Source: SHZL01 sp031362985 (GTDB taxonomy: Bacteria; Pseudomonadota; Gammaproteobacteria; Xanthomonadales; SZUA-36). From it: a stretch of 64,000 nt of DNA. The notes beneath the pieces are model-generated. The model was not told the origin of the DNA and made no database searches. It saw only the letters and a list, made by a program, of their open reading frames with translations. A program made the position numbers and the translations under genes. Positions 18,123 through 27,781 of this stretch are shown in pieces (position 1 is the stretch's first letter; each line of letters opens with the position of its first letter). The stretch is from positions 5,611 to 69,610 of the forward strand of contig JANLTO010000027.1 in assembly GCA_031362985.1 (NCBI GenBank), read 5' to 3'.

Positions 18123-19079
18123 TCAGGCCGGACGGCCAACCAGCATGCGCAGTTCGCGGCCAAGCAAATCTACTGGGTCATCATCGGTATGCATCACCAT
18201 CCAGCCGCACTTGTGACGGAAAAACAGGTGACGCGGCTCCTCCTCGTGGCGCTGGCCCATGTCGGTAAAGCGCTTGCGGTCTCCAGACGAGCTGGTATCG
18301 ATGATGGTCGAGGTGTGGCCATCGCTGATCGGGTAGCGGCCATCAGGCAATTCGTGTTCTGCCCGGTCCAGAATCTGGCATCCAATCACATCGTTGTGCA
18401 GCCTTAGCCGGGACAGGTGCCGGTTGCAATCAACGTCAAGGCTGAAAAAGTCACTGATTACAATGATCAGGCTGCCTGGCCGGGCAGCATGCCGCACGCG
18501 TTCCAGCGCCAGCGAGAGAGGCTGGGCACCGCCTGAATACTGCGCAGGTTGTAACCAGTCCACCAGGCTCTGGATCACCCGCATGGCTCCGCGACGCCCG
18601 CCCGCCGGGCGCAATTCGCGGTGCCGGCCGGGTGCAAACAGGAAACCGCCGACGCGGTCGCCCCGGCGCACTGCAGACCAGGCCACGGCGGCAGCCAGTT
18701 GTCCGGCAGCCACGGATTTGAGTCTGCGACGGGTGCCAAAATACAGGCTGGGGCTTGCGTCCAGGACGACCAGCACCGGACGTTCACGCTCCTCCTGGAA
18801 TACCTTGGTGTGGGGCCGGCCAGTGCGGGCGGTAACCCGCCAGTCCATGTTACGGATGTCGTCTCCAGGCTGGTAATTGCGTGACTCTACAAAGTCCACG
18901 CCACGGCCGCGAAAACGCGAACGGTAGGCGCCGGCAAGTGCGGAAGTTGCTGCCTGCCGCATGGGCAGTCGCAAGGCGTGGCAGCGCGGGCGCAGCGCCA
19001 GCAATTCGGCTGACGTGACATGAATTCCATCTCCTCGCTCCACCGGTTCTTTGTTCGCGGTTGGTCTTCCCGACCTCAT
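18123..19079 (-). CDS. DUF58 domain protein (MoxR-associated)
   Basis: 318 residues. Carries the DUF58 signature GRGVDFVESRNYQPGDDIRNMDWRVTARTG-type block (positions about 59-88) and a VWA-like core (VLVVLDASPSLYFG; LIIVISDFFSLD). No membrane segment is evident, so it is probably cytosolic. In MoxR operons this protein is thought to act with the AAA+ ATPase on the VWA proteins. Its ATG overlaps the moxR stop (ATGA, 19076-19079) and it lies 8 bp before the DUF4381 gene. Confidence 0.88.
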   Translation of the reverse strand: MRSGRPTANKEPVERGDGIHVTSAELLALRPRCHALRLPMRQAATSALAGAYRSRFRGRGVDFVESRNYQPGDDIRNMDWRVTARTGRPHTKVFQEERERPVLVVLDASPSLYFGTRRRLKSVAAGQLAAAVAWSAVRRGDRVGGFLFAPGRHRELRPAGGRRGAMRVIQSLVDWLQPAQYSGGAQPLSLALERVRHAARPGSLIIVISDFFSLDVDCNRHLSRLRLHNDVIGCQILDRAEHELPDGRYPISDGHTSTIIDTSSSGDRKRFTDMGQRHEEEPRHLFFRHKCGWMVMHTDDDPVDLLGRELRMLVGRPA

Positions 19080-20104
19080 GGCACGGGAACCTTGTCCAGC
19101 AAGCGATCGGTCAACTGATCGACGGTCATTCCATCGGCCTCGGCTTCGTAGGACAGGAGCACGCGATGGCGCAGGACGTCATGCACCACGGCATGCACAT
19201 CATCCGGTGATACGTAATCGCGATTCGCCAGCCATGCCCTGGCGCGTGCGCAACGGTCGAGGCCGATGGAAGCACGCGGACTTGCACCGTAGCTCACCAT
19301 CGAAGCCAGGGCAGGATCCCAGCGACCCGGCTCCCGGGTGGCCAGCACCAGTTGCACAATGTATTCCTGCAAAGCCGGGGCAAGGTACATGTCCAATACG
19401 CCAGTCTGGGCAGAAAATACCTGCTGTTGGGTAACTAAGACGGGAGCCAGTACCCGCTCGCCCAACTCATCGCGCGCCTGCTGGCGTGCGAGGTTGAGAA
19501 TTCTTAATTCCGCCTCTGCACCCGGATAACCGATGGAAACGTGCATGAGGAATCGATCCAGCTGCGCTTCGGGCAAAGGGTATGTGCCTTCCTGCTCGAT
19601 CGGATTCTGCGTTGCCATCACCAGAAACAGGCGCGGCAAGCGGTAGGTTACCCGGCCCACGGTGACCTGGTGCTCACCCATGGCCTCCAGCAGCGCAGAC
19701 TGCACCTTGGCAGGCGCCCGGTTGACTTCGTCCGCCAGTATCAGGTTGTGGAATATTGGACCTTGCTGAAATTCGAAGCTGCCTTCCTGCGGGCGGTAGA
19801 TTTCGGTTCCGGTTAAGTCTGCCGGCAGCAAATCGGGGGTGAACTGGATACGATGGAAATCGCCCTCGATCCGGTCGGCAATCACTTTGATGGCTGTGGT
19901 CTTGGCCAGTCCCGGCGCGCCTTCAACCAACAGGTGACCGTTGCTGAGCAGGGCAATTAACAGGCGTTCCATCAGGCGCTCTTGCCCGATGATCAATTCA
20001 TTAGCCACTGCGCTCAGCCGGATGAAGGCCGCGTGGGCATCTGCAGTTGCGCTGTCGGAACCGGGGGCCTTGGCCACATAGGCCGGATTATCTGATTGAT
20101 TCAT
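19076..20104 (-). CDS. moxR: MoxR-family AAA+ ATPase
   Basis: 342 residues, first gene of the operon. Walker A EGAPGLAKTTAIK (about residue 60), Walker B LILADEVNRAPAKVQSALLEAM, sensor 1 VMATQNPIEQEGTYPLPEAQLDRF and the C-terminal lid (ASPRASIGLDRCARARAWLANRDYVSPDDV) are all present. MoxR ATPases act as chaperones that mature or remodel partner proteins, here presumably the VWA-domain Bat proteins. AAAGGT lies upstream of the ATG. The 239 bp to the divergent lipoprotein gene must contain the operon promoter. Confidence 0.92.
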   Translation of the reverse strand: MNQSDNPAYVAKAPGSDSATADAHAAFIRLSAVANELIIGQERLMERLLIALLSNGHLLVEGAPGLAKTTAIKVIADRIEGDFHRIQFTPDLLPADLTGTEIYRPQEGSFEFQQGPIFHNLILADEVNRAPAKVQSALLEAMGEHQVTVGRVTYRLPRLFLVMATQNPIEQEGTYPLPEAQLDRFLMHVSIGYPGAEAELRILNLARQQARDELGERVLAPVLVTQQQVFSAQTGVLDMYLAPALQEYIVQLVLATREPGRWDPALASMVSYGASPRASIGLDRCARARAWLANRDYVSPDDVHAVVHDVLRHRVLLSYEAEADGMTVDQLTDRLLDKVPVP

Positions 20105-20259
20105 ACTAGACCTTTTGAGGTGTTCATTTTAAGGAAGCAGGGAGTATACAGATTGAAACCAAACAAACAATTCCACGCTTTGACCACTCTGTAGCAATTC
20201 GTTCAAAACGGTTAGTGTCATTGGTCATGGCGGCGGCTGAATGCTCACGCACGGCCCGC

Positions 20260-20287
20260 TTGATATTTACGAAAATCATGGTACGAT
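20260..20287 (+). promoter_or_regulatory. Probable sigma70-type promoter of the small lipoprotein gene
   Basis: TTGATA (20260-20265), 16-bp spacer, TACGAT (20282-20287); five and four matches to consensus. The start codon at 20344 lies about 50 bp downstream of the expected transcription start. Confidence 0.4.
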
Positions 20288-20343
20288 GAACTTCGTAGTT
20301 ATCCTGAACTGGACAGACCCTGCGGGGCCCTGTGGAGGACATC

Positions 20344-20583
20344 ATGAAAAAACCGGTACTCATCCTGCTGAACATCACCGCACTGATGCTTGGTGCCTGC
20401 GCCAGCCAAAAGCCAGCGCCTGCCCAACCACAAAGTGCCGCTGCTGTTCCTGCGGCCACCAAACCCATGTCGCCCTCCCAGGAGTACCGGAGCTACGTGG
20501 AAGAACACGCCAGAAGAGTGCATGCCGAACTGCATTGGTATCACATACCGGATGACGATGATGTGGACAAAAGCGGCTCTTGA
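20344..20583 (+). CDS. Small lipoprotein of unknown function
   Basis: 79 residues from ATG 20344, preceded by GGAGG at 20333-20337 with 6-bp spacing. A short signal peptide (MKKPVLILLNITALM) ends in the lipobox LGAC at residues 17-20, predicting lipidation and export. The mature part is a proline/alanine linker, then SPSQEYRSYVEEHARRVHAELHWYHIPDDDDVD with an acidic end. No family recognised. It stands alone between the moxR promoter region and the convergent priA gene. Confidence 0.68.
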   Translation: MKKPVLILLNITALMLGACASQKPAPAQPQSAAAVPAATKPMSPSQEYRSYVEEHARRVHAELHWYHIPDDDDVDKSGS

Positions 20584-20640
20584 ACCAGGGGCGTTTTGAC
20601 TACATCAGAGTTCCCCCCAAGAGAGCTTTACTTTGGCCCT

Positions 20641-22827
20641 TTACAGTTCCTGCGGGTCTACATCGATAGCCCAGCGGACCTTGCGCCCCTGCGGCAGGGC
20701 CTGCAGGAGCGGTAGCCACAGATCAATTTGCCGGTGCAAGCAGGCCCGCGTAGCGCTCTGCAACAGCAGGTACATCCGGTACCGGCCGGCAACTTTCTCC
20801 TTGATGGCGGGCATGGGACCAAATACGCGGGTCTCTCCTTCCGGAAAACCAAGTGCCGCAGTGGACAGAAATTGTTCCACATCTTTACGCACAAGCGCTT
20901 CAGCCCGCAACAGGGCCTGGAAGGTCAAAGGCGGAAGTTGCGCGCGCCGCCGCTCTTCCAGCAGGCTGCTGGCAAAATCTTCATAGCCCCGGCTAATCAG
21001 CAGGTCCATCGACTCATTCTCCGGATGAAAAGTCTGCAGGATCACCGAACCGGGCTTCTCTTCCCGCCCAGCACGGCCGGAAACCTGTAGCAGGGTCTGC
21101 CCGAGGCGCTCCAGTGCGCGGAAATCCGGGCTGTACAGTGCCTGGTCGACATTGACCACCACAACCAGGGTTACGTCCGGGAAATGATGCCCTTTGGCCA
21201 ACATCTGCGTGCCCACGAGTATGCAGGGACCGCCTTGCATGACTTGTTCTACCTGTTCATTGAAACTGTCTTTCCGACTGGTGCTGTCGCGGTCGAAACG
21301 CAGCACCGGCACCGCGGGAAAGCGTTCCTGGATGGTTCGTTCCAGTTGCTGAGTGCCCTCACCCGCCCCACTCAGGCCATCTGCACGACAATCCGGGCAA
21401 AATGCCGGCACGCGCCGCTGGCTGCCACAGTGATGGCAACACAAACGGCCGGCACTGCGGTGCCAGGTAAGGTTTGAATCACAGCGCTCACAACTGGCGT
21501 GCCATCCGCATTCCTCGCACATCAGCACCGGTGCCCAGCCGCGCCGATTAAGAAAAACCATGACCTGCTCCTGCCGGGACAGGGTTGCTGCCATCAATTC
21601 AATGGTTCCGCCGGCAAGCCCGCCATGCAGCGCGTTCTGGCTCATGTCCAATATCCGCCAGGTGGGAAGCGCCGCGCAGGTGGCGCGCTGGCGCAGGCGA
21701 TGCCAGTTATAGCGGCCTACCTGCGCATTGTTCAGGGTCTCCAGCGATGGCGTAGCACTGCCCAACACCACCGGAATATCCAGGTCCGCTGCACGTTTGA
21801 CGGCAACATCCCGGGCCGAAAAGCGGAAGCCTTCCTGTTGTTTGAAGGAACTATCGTGCTCTTCATCAAGGATGATCAAACCGAGCGTCGGCATAGGTGT
21901 AAATAGCGCCGAACGGGTGCCAATGACCAGTCGCGCGCGGCCTGAACGCGCGGCTTCCCAGGCACTCAGCCGCTCCCCCTGGCTAATGCGGGAATGAATG
22001 ATGGCAGGCTCAAGACCGAGGCGTTGCCGGAAACGGCGCAACAATTGGGGCGTCAGGCCAATTTCCGGCACCAGCACCAGGCCCTGTTTGCCAGCCCGGA
22101 TAACTGGCTCGAGCAGGTGCAGGTAAACTTCAGTCTTGCCACTGCCGGTTACACCATCGAGCAAGTGGCACTGAAACCGCCCGTAATTGCCAGTGATGGA
22201 ATTGACCGCCTGGGATTGTTCCGTGGTCAGATTCGGTCCCGGCGTGATACGGGGCTCGCTGCTCGCCAGGGGCGCGGGGGCTGCCCATCCTTGCTCCAGC
22301 AATCGGCCCAGGGTCGCCCGCCATCGTGGCCCTTCAAATGCCAGGGTGATTTCACTGAGGGGTCCCTGCACAAATTTCTGCAGCATGGCGTACTGGGCCC
22401 GCGCGCGGCCTGCAGGTAGTTGCAGTCTCGCCTCTCCTGCAGCGGTCAGAGCAAACTGCCTGGGTGCCGGCGGCAAGCTGGCATCCGGCTTGCGCAAGGC
22501 AGGCGGCAAGGCCGCCTTCAGGACCGCGCCCGGCGCATGCTTGTAATACTGCCAACACCACGCCAGCAGGTTCATCAAGCTGCTATCGAGCAATGGTTTT
22601 GCTTCGTCCAGCATTGCCAGGGCCGGCAACAGGCGCTCTTCCGGCACACTGCTTGGGACTCCGCTCTCCACCACGATACCCACCAGTTTGCGGCGCCCGA
22701 ACGGAACCAGCACCCGGGCTCCGGCCGGTGCAAACTGTTCACCGGGCGTGGGCAAATAGTCAAATAATTGAGCCAGGGGAACGGGCAAGGCCACCCTCAA
22801 TACCCGGCTTGTTTTGCTGGTATTCAT
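20641..22827 (-). CDS. priA: Primosomal protein N' (replication restart helicase PriA)
   Basis: 728 residues, the E. coli length. N-terminal 3'-DNA-binding domain (RVALPVPLAQLFDYLPT), SF2 helicase core with Walker A GVTGSGKTEVYL, LVLVPEIGLTPQLL, DEEH box LIILDEEHDSSFKQQEG and VLGSATPSLETL. Next comes the zinc-binding region with paired cysteines (CEECGWHASCERCDSNL ... LCCHHCGSQRRVPAFCPDC), then the second RecA lobe (VGTQMLAKGHHFPDVTLV). PriA reloads the replisome at stalled forks. No strong ribosome-binding site is seen before the ATG. Confidence 0.96.
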   Translation of the reverse strand: MNTSKTSRVLRVALPVPLAQLFDYLPTPGEQFAPAGARVLVPFGRRKLVGIVVESGVPSSVPEERLLPALAMLDEAKPLLDSSLMNLLAWCWQYYKHAPGAVLKAALPPALRKPDASLPPAPRQFALTAAGEARLQLPAGRARAQYAMLQKFVQGPLSEITLAFEGPRWRATLGRLLEQGWAAPAPLASSEPRITPGPNLTTEQSQAVNSITGNYGRFQCHLLDGVTGSGKTEVYLHLLEPVIRAGKQGLVLVPEIGLTPQLLRRFRQRLGLEPAIIHSRISQGERLSAWEAARSGRARLVIGTRSALFTPMPTLGLIILDEEHDSSFKQQEGFRFSARDVAVKRAADLDIPVVLGSATPSLETLNNAQVGRYNWHRLRQRATCAALPTWRILDMSQNALHGGLAGGTIELMAATLSRQEQVMVFLNRRGWAPVLMCEECGWHASCERCDSNLTWHRSAGRLCCHHCGSQRRVPAFCPDCRADGLSGAGEGTQQLERTIQERFPAVPVLRFDRDSTSRKDSFNEQVEQVMQGGPCILVGTQMLAKGHHFPDVTLVVVVNVDQALYSPDFRALERLGQTLLQVSGRAGREEKPGSVILQTFHPENESMDLLISRGYEDFASSLLEERRRAQLPPLTFQALLRAEALVRKDVEQFLSTAALGFPEGETRVFGPMPAIKEKVAGRYRMYLLLQSATRACLHRQIDLWLPLLQALPQGRKVRWAIDVDPQEL

Positions 22828-22996
22828 GTGATGTTGATTCTAACAGCGCCACTGCTTACGGTGCGGTTGCCGATTTCGCTTTCGAGTCTGCGACAACAAT
22901 CAGCTATGATTAAACTGCTACTCCAGTTTATTGCGAGTACGGACCTGCCGACCCCAACTCAGCCAACCTATGGCCGAATCTTCAGAGGAGAGAATC

Positions 22997-23401
22997 ATGA
23001 GCATGATGAAAGAATTCCGTGAGTTTGCGATGCGCGGAAACGTAATCGACATGGCAGTTGGTATTGTAATCGGTGCAGCGTTCGGCAAGATCGTGTCTTC
23101 GTTCGTCAATGACGTGCTGATGCCGCCGCTGGGCATTGCGCTCGGTGGTGTGAATTTCACGAGCCTCGCGTTGACCCTTAAAGCAGCCAGCGGAGACGTG
23201 GCCGCCGTCACTTTAAACTATGGCACTTTCATCCAGACCCTGCTCGACTTCCTCATTATTGCGTTCGCCATTTTCATGGTGATCAAGGCAATGAATTCAC
23301 TGAAGAAGAAAGAACAGGAAACGCCCGCAGCACCACCTCAACCGTCTGCAGAAGTAGCCTTGCTGACGGAAATCCGCGACCTGTTAAAAAACCGCAACTA
23401 A
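22997..23401 (+). CDS. mscL: Large-conductance mechanosensitive channel
   Basis: 134 residues from ATG 22997, with GAGGAG at 22985-22990; the open frame extends upstream, but MSMMKEFREFAMRGNVIDMAVG is the conserved MscL N-terminus. Two transmembrane helices: about residues 15-45 (MAVGIVIGAAFGKIVSSFV) and 72-98 (LLDFLIIAFAIFMVIKAM). The C-terminal cytoplasmic helix ends LLTEIRDLLKNR. Forms a pentameric pore that opens on membrane tension during osmotic downshock. A TATGAT at 22905-22910 may be the -10 element, although no good -35 was seen. Confidence 0.96.
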   Translation: MSMMKEFREFAMRGNVIDMAVGIVIGAAFGKIVSSFVNDVLMPPLGIALGGVNFTSLALTLKAASGDVAAVTLNYGTFIQTLLDFLIIAFAIFMVIKAMNSLKKKEQETPAAPPQPSAEVALLTEIRDLLKNRN

Positions 23402-23429
23402 GGCCTGGCGCTGTCCAATATCCTAAACA

Positions 23430-23467
23430 AAACCCCGATCCATACCCACACGGGTATGGGTCGGGTT
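23430..23467. terminator. Bidirectional terminator between mscL and prc
   Basis: A 14-bp stem (23434/35-23447 with 23452-23465, one wobble) has a short ACAC loop, A-rich sequence on the left and TTT on the right. It is placed between two convergent genes and could serve both. Confidence 0.7.
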
Positions 23468-23509
23468 TCCGCGTCTTTGGTCTGCATCTTTGGCCTGCAC
23501 TGTCGCTGC

Positions 23510-25678
23510 TTAGTTCAATTGCGGTGAAGCGGCGTCCTTGGAATTGAGCTGGGAAAACTTCAGATCAAGCAACTGGATATCGGATTCGAGCTCGACCACA
23601 TCACTTACGATGCGCGCCGCTTCGCGCAACAGGAGGTCGGGGCCTTTCTTGCTTGCATCTTCTTCCTCTGCATCTTCAGCTGGCTCCTCGGAAAACTCGT
23701 CAGACCCGACCACGGCCAGTACATCATCTCCGTTGATCAATGGCTCTTTATCCGCGTCCTCGGCCTTGCGCTTGTCACTTCTGGCTTTTTCTTCAGCTAT
23801 CTCTTCACGTGCCTTGGATTCCAGCAGCGAAATACTTTTGCGAGTGGACTGAACGTTGTATTCCTCGATGTCAGCCAGCAGCCACCCGAATTCCTCGTCC
23901 TGGCCCATCCTCACCGCATAGCGATCATTGGCAACGGCCACTAAGCGGCTCAGGTCGCCTGAGGCTTGGTAACGGGCAGGATCTATGGTGCTCCAGGGCA
24001 GAGCGTGCGGCAGCGAACGCTCTCCGTATTTAGCCGCATCTCCTGCTGACGGGAAGGCGATATCCGGAACCACCCCGCGGTTCTGCGTGGAGCCGCCATT
24101 GACACGGAAGAATTGAGCCATGGTGATCTTGAGTTCACCCATGCTCGGTGAATCCGACGGCGCGTAATCATCCAGGTTAAGCAGGCTCTGTACCGTGCCC
24201 TTGCCAAAAGTGGGCTCACCAACGATCAGCGCACGCCCGTAATCCTGGAGAGCGGCGGCGAAAATCTCCGAAGCCGAGGCGCTATAACGATTAACCAGCA
24301 CCGCCAGCGGTCCGTCCCAGGCCATGCCGGCTTCGACATCTTCTTCCTGGGAAATCCGGCCATTGGCGTTGCGCACTTGCACCACCGGTCCCTGGTCGAT
24401 GAACAAACCAGTCAGCGTTGTTGCTTCCAGCAGCGAACCTCCGCCGTTGTTGCGCAGATCAACCACCAGCCCGCTTATGCCCTGCTCCTTGAGTTCCTCA
24501 ATCAAGCGTCGCACATCGCGTGTGCTCGAACGATACTCCGGAAGGTTCTGCGCCCTGCCGTTGAAATCCATGTAAAACACCGGCAAATCGATCACGCCAA
24601 TTTTCGTCATCTTGTCGCTGCCCTCAACGGGCACTTCGATGACGCTGCTTTTGGCGGCTTGCTCCTCAAGCTTGACCTCGTCCCGGACAATCTCGATGAG
24701 GGAACTTGGCCCGCTTACACTGACATCCTCAGGCAGGACTTCCAGCCGTACAACCGTTCCTTTCGGGCCACGAATCAGGTCTACCACGTCGTCCACGCGC
24801 CAGCCGATGACATCGACCATCTTGCCGTCCTGCCCCTGGCCAACAGCCGTGATGCGGTCGCCGCCTTTAAGGCGCCCATCCATGGCTGCAGGACCACCGG
24901 GAACCACGCTGGCAATCGTGGTGTACTCGGTCTCGCGTCCCAGCAATGCACCGATGCCTTCGAGCGACAGACTCATCGAAATCTCGAAATTCTCGGAACT
25001 ACGGGGTGACAGGTAGGAGGTATGCGGCTCTATTGCCTGGGCAAATGCGTTCATGAAAAACTGGAACACATCGTCCGACTTCAATTCATCAATGCGCCGG
25101 TTGAGATTCTCATAGCGCTCATCCAGCGTTTCGATGATCGCGGCATCATCCTTGTCGGTCAGCTTGAGCCGCAGGTAGTCATTTTTGACGCGCAAGCGCC
25201 ACATTTCATCCAGCTCGGCGACGGACACCGGCCAAGGTGCATCTTCACGATCAAACTGGTATTCCTCATCAACCGTAAAATCCATGGGTTGCTTGAGCAC
25301 TTCGCGCGAATAAGCCACCCGCTCGCGCACACGATCTACGTAGATATTGAACATGTCATAGGCGGGGACCAGATCGGAGTGGCGCAGCGCGTCATCCAGC
25401 GAATTGCGGTAGCGTTCAAAAGACGCTATGTCGGATGCCAGGAAGTAGTTCCGGTTCGGGTCCAGCAGCTCGAGATACTCATCAAAAATGTCGCTGGAAA
25501 ACGCATCATCAAGCTGGGTGTCCTTGTAATGCCAGTTGGTCAGGAAGCGCGTCGCCAGGTTCGTGGCATAGCGCTGATCCATATTGGGCTTGAACTCCAG
25601 CGATTCGGCTGGTTGCGGCGCCGCCCACGTGGCAGAACTGGCAATTGCCAGGAAAAGAATGATCGCAAAGCGTCTCAC
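23510..25678 (-). CDS. prc: Carboxy-terminal (tail-specific) processing protease Prc/Tsp
   Basis: 722 residues from GTG 25678, with a strong AAGGAGGT upstream. Signal peptide MRRFAIILFLAIASSATWAA, then the large N-terminal helical domain, a PDZ domain (about 240-330; LEGIGALLGRETEYTTIASVV), and the S41 catalytic core with NRYSASASEIFAAAL (nucleophile Ser) and GEPTFGKGTVQ (catalytic Lys). Periplasmic protease that degrades or trims proteins from the C-terminus; in E. coli it processes PBP3 and controls MepS. The C-terminal region contains an acidic insertion (SDEFSEEPAEDAEEEDASKK) that I do not expect in E. coli Prc. Slightly longer than the 682-residue E. coli enzyme. Confidence 0.95.
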   Translation of the reverse strand: MRRFAIILFLAIASSATWAAPQPAESLEFKPNMDQRYATNLATRFLTNWHYKDTQLDDAFSSDIFDEYLELLDPNRNYFLASDIASFERYRNSLDDALRHSDLVPAYDMFNIYVDRVRERVAYSREVLKQPMDFTVDEEYQFDREDAPWPVSVAELDEMWRLRVKNDYLRLKLTDKDDAAIIETLDERYENLNRRIDELKSDDVFQFFMNAFAQAIEPHTSYLSPRSSENFEISMSLSLEGIGALLGRETEYTTIASVVPGGPAAMDGRLKGGDRITAVGQGQDGKMVDVIGWRVDDVVDLIRGPKGTVVRLEVLPEDVSVSGPSSLIEIVRDEVKLEEQAAKSSVIEVPVEGSDKMTKIGVIDLPVFYMDFNGRAQNLPEYRSSTRDVRRLIEELKEQGISGLVVDLRNNGGGSLLEATTLTGLFIDQGPVVQVRNANGRISQEEDVEAGMAWDGPLAVLVNRYSASASEIFAAALQDYGRALIVGEPTFGKGTVQSLLNLDDYAPSDSPSMGELKITMAQFFRVNGGSTQNRGVVPDIAFPSAGDAAKYGERSLPHALPWSTIDPARYQASGDLSRLVAVANDRYAVRMGQDEEFGWLLADIEEYNVQSTRKSISLLESKAREEIAEEKARSDKRKAEDADKEPLINGDDVLAVVGSDEFSEEPAEDAEEEDASKKGPDLLLREAARIVSDVVELESDIQLLDLKFSQLNSKDAASPQLN

Positions 25679-25827
25679 GTATTAACCTCCTTTTAGGGTC
25701 ATTTTGTGGTTTGAATTCCGCCAAAAAACCGCGCCCGGACTACCATTTATGCCTGTTTCCGACAAGGAAAACAATCCAGAGGTTCCTGCTACCCCTGAAT
25801 TTGCGCCCAAACTGGGTAATTAACCGG

Positions 25828-26820
25828 TTAACCGGCTGCTTCGACCAGGCCCGATGCATGCGCCATTTGGTCTGCATGGTAGGAAGAACGAACCAGCGGG
25901 CCCGACGCCACGTGCGAGAATCCCATGGAATAAGCAGCGGTTGCCAGTTCATCGAATTCCTGTGGAGTCCAGTAGCGCATCACCGGATGGTGGTGGGCTG
26001 TGGGTTGCAGGTACTGGCCAATAGTGACCAGGTCCACTTGATGTCCGCGCAAATCCTCCAGCGTCTGCAGCACCTGCTCACGCTCTTCACCCAGGCCCAG
26101 CATCACTCCCGATTTGGTCGGGATATCCGGGTGCTGCTGCTTGAACAGAGACAACAGATCGAGGGACCACGAGTAATCGGCGCCGGGGCGCACATTCCGG
26201 TACAGGCCTTCGACAGTCTCGATATTGTGATTGAACACATCCGGAGGAGCGGCAGCCAACAACTCCAGCGCTCGTTCCCTGCGACCCTTGCCACGAAAAT
26301 CCGGCACGAGGATTTCCACTTTTATCCCCGGGCTGGCAGCCCGCACCGAGGTGATGCAATCGGCAAAATGCCCCGCCCCTCCGTCCCTGAGGTCATCGCG
26401 GTCAACCGAGGTGATGACCACGTATTTAAGGCCCATCTCACGTACGGTCCTGGCCAGCCGGGCCGGCTCGTTACTGTCAGGAGCCCTGGGCCGGCCGTGC
26501 GCTACATCACAAAAAGAACAACGACGGGTGCAGATTTCACCCAACACCATGAATGTTGCAGTGCCCTTGGAGAAACATTCATGGATGTTCGGGCAGGAGG
26601 CTTCTTCGCATACCGTGACCAGTTCCCGTTCGCGCAGCCTGGATTTTAACTGGCCTACCGCATCGCCCGCCGGCAGGCGAACACGAATCCAGTCCGGCTT
26701 GCGCAACCTGGGCGCATCGTCTGCAAAATGCGCGGTATTGCGTGCCATCTTGTCAGCCCCCATTTGCCTGGTAACCGCACCGGCTACGATCCGCAACGGG
26801 ATTTTGTCTTTGTCACTCAT
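25828..26820 (-). CDS. lipA: Lipoyl synthase
   Basis: 330 residues. Radical SAM enzyme that inserts two sulfurs into protein-bound octanoyl groups. Both cluster motifs are present: the auxiliary cluster CEEASCPNIHEC (C-x4-C-x5-C) and the radical SAM motif CTRRCSFC (C-x3-C-x2-C). Also VVITSVDRDDL, FNHNIETV, KSGVMLGLGE and the C-terminal VRSSYHA serine region. Its start lies 8 bp inside lipB, so lipB-lipA are translationally coupled. 25679-25827 downstream holds no gene. Confidence 0.97.
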   Translation of the reverse strand: MSDKDKIPLRIVAGAVTRQMGADKMARNTAHFADDAPRLRKPDWIRVRLPAGDAVGQLKSRLRERELVTVCEEASCPNIHECFSKGTATFMVLGEICTRRCSFCDVAHGRPRAPDSNEPARLARTVREMGLKYVVITSVDRDDLRDGGAGHFADCITSVRAASPGIKVEILVPDFRGKGRRERALELLAAAPPDVFNHNIETVEGLYRNVRPGADYSWSLDLLSLFKQQHPDIPTKSGVMLGLGEEREQVLQTLEDLRGHQVDLVTIGQYLQPTAHHHPVMRYWTPQEFDELATAAYSMGFSHVASGPLVRSSYHADQMAHASGLVEAAG

Positions 26821-27496
26821 GTTTCACCATGGCTGCCTGCGCCAGCCAGTCCAGCGAAATATAGCCCAACTGCGTGGCCAGCTCATTAACCAGGAGGTTT
26901 TCGACTTCGCTCATCTGCACGGCCTTGAATGATACCAGTTGCGTAACCGCGAGGCCCTTGAATCCGCACGGGTTGATGCGACCGAACGGCTCCATATCCA
27001 TATCCACGTTAAGCGCCAGCCCATGAAATGAGCAACCTTTGCGGATGCGCAAACCCAGTGCAGCAATTTTTGCACCCTGTACGTAAATACCCGGTGCGCC
27101 GGGAGCGCGTTCACCGCTGACCCCGTGATGGGCCAGCACGCGGATGATGGCCTCCTCGATGTGTGTCACCAGTTCGCGAACACTTATTCTGCGGCGGCGG
27201 ATATCGACCAGGATGTATGCCACGACCTGGCCGGGGCCGTGAAAGGTTATCTGCCCGCCACGATCCACCTGCACCACCGGAATGTCTCCCGGAGCGAGAA
27301 TATGTTCCGCTTTGCCCGCCTGCCCCTGGGTAAATACCCGCGGATGTTCTACCAGCCAAACCTCATCCGGAGTCGCATCGGTGCGAGCGTCCGTGAACTG
27401 CTGCATGGCACGCCACACCGGTACGTATTCTGCCCGCCCCAGGCGTTTGACTCTGAGGGAAGCTCCAGCGGGGACCGGGTTATTGGACCGCGTCAT
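26813..27496 (-). CDS. lipB: Octanoyl-ACP:protein N-octanoyltransferase
   Basis: 227 residues. Transfers octanoate from ACP to lipoyl domains, the step before LipA. Seen: DEVWLVEHPRVFTQGQAG, DRGGQITFHGPGQVVAY, the catalytic lysine in GAKIAALGLRI and the catalytic cysteine in GRINPCGFKG. Starts 3 bp after ybeD, the order ybeD-lipB-lipA being widespread in gammaproteobacteria. Confidence 0.96.
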   Translation of the reverse strand: MTRSNNPVPAGASLRVKRLGRAEYVPVWRAMQQFTDARTDATPDEVWLVEHPRVFTQGQAGKAEHILAPGDIPVVQVDRGGQITFHGPGQVVAYILVDIRRRRISVRELVTHIEEAIIRVLAHHGVSGERAPGAPGIYVQGAKIAALGLRIRKGCSFHGLALNVDMDMEPFGRINPCGFKGLAVTQLVSFKAVQMSEVENLLVNELATQLGYISLDWLAQAAMVKHE

Positions 27497-27499
27497 GGG

Positions 27500-27781
27500 C
27501 TACAAAGCCATTAGCACCAGTTCACAATCAGTAAGATCCTGATAAATGGCATCAAGTTGCTGTTGTGATTCCGCTTCAATCACCGCGGTGAGTGAAACAA
27601 AGGTGCCGGCTTTGCTGGGGGCGAGCCTTATCGACTCACCAACCATCAAGCGGGCGTGCCTGAAAATAATGGCGCTGATGATGCGCTCAAAGTCATCGCT
27701 GCTGCGCCCCATGGCCTTGATGGGAAAACTGCAGGGAAACTCCAGCAAGCTGGGAGTTGACTCACAACCCGACGCTGTCAT
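27500..27781 (-). CDS. ybeD: DUF493 / YbeD-family protein
   Basis: 93 residues from ATG 27781. DUF493 pattern: LLEFPCSFPIKAMGRSSDDFERII, a central VGESIRLAPSKAGTFVSLTAVIEAES and the ending LDAIYQDLTDCELVLMAL. The fold resembles an ACT-type regulatory domain and the family is proposed to regulate lipoylation; the exact role is unsettled. The start overlaps the 3' end of dacA by 20 bp. Longer upstream starts exist in frame but sit wholly inside dacA. Confidence 0.88.
   Translation of the reverse strand: MTASGCESTPSLLEFPCSFPIKAMGRSSDDFERIISAIIFRHARLMVGESIRLAPSKAGTFVSLTAVIEAESQQQLDAIYQDLTDCELVLMAL

Noticed and set aside
13121..20104. MoxR/Bat operon as a novel system
   Set aside because: Gene order MoxR-DUF58-DUF4381-BatA-BatB/C-BatD is widespread; nothing in the sequences departs from it.
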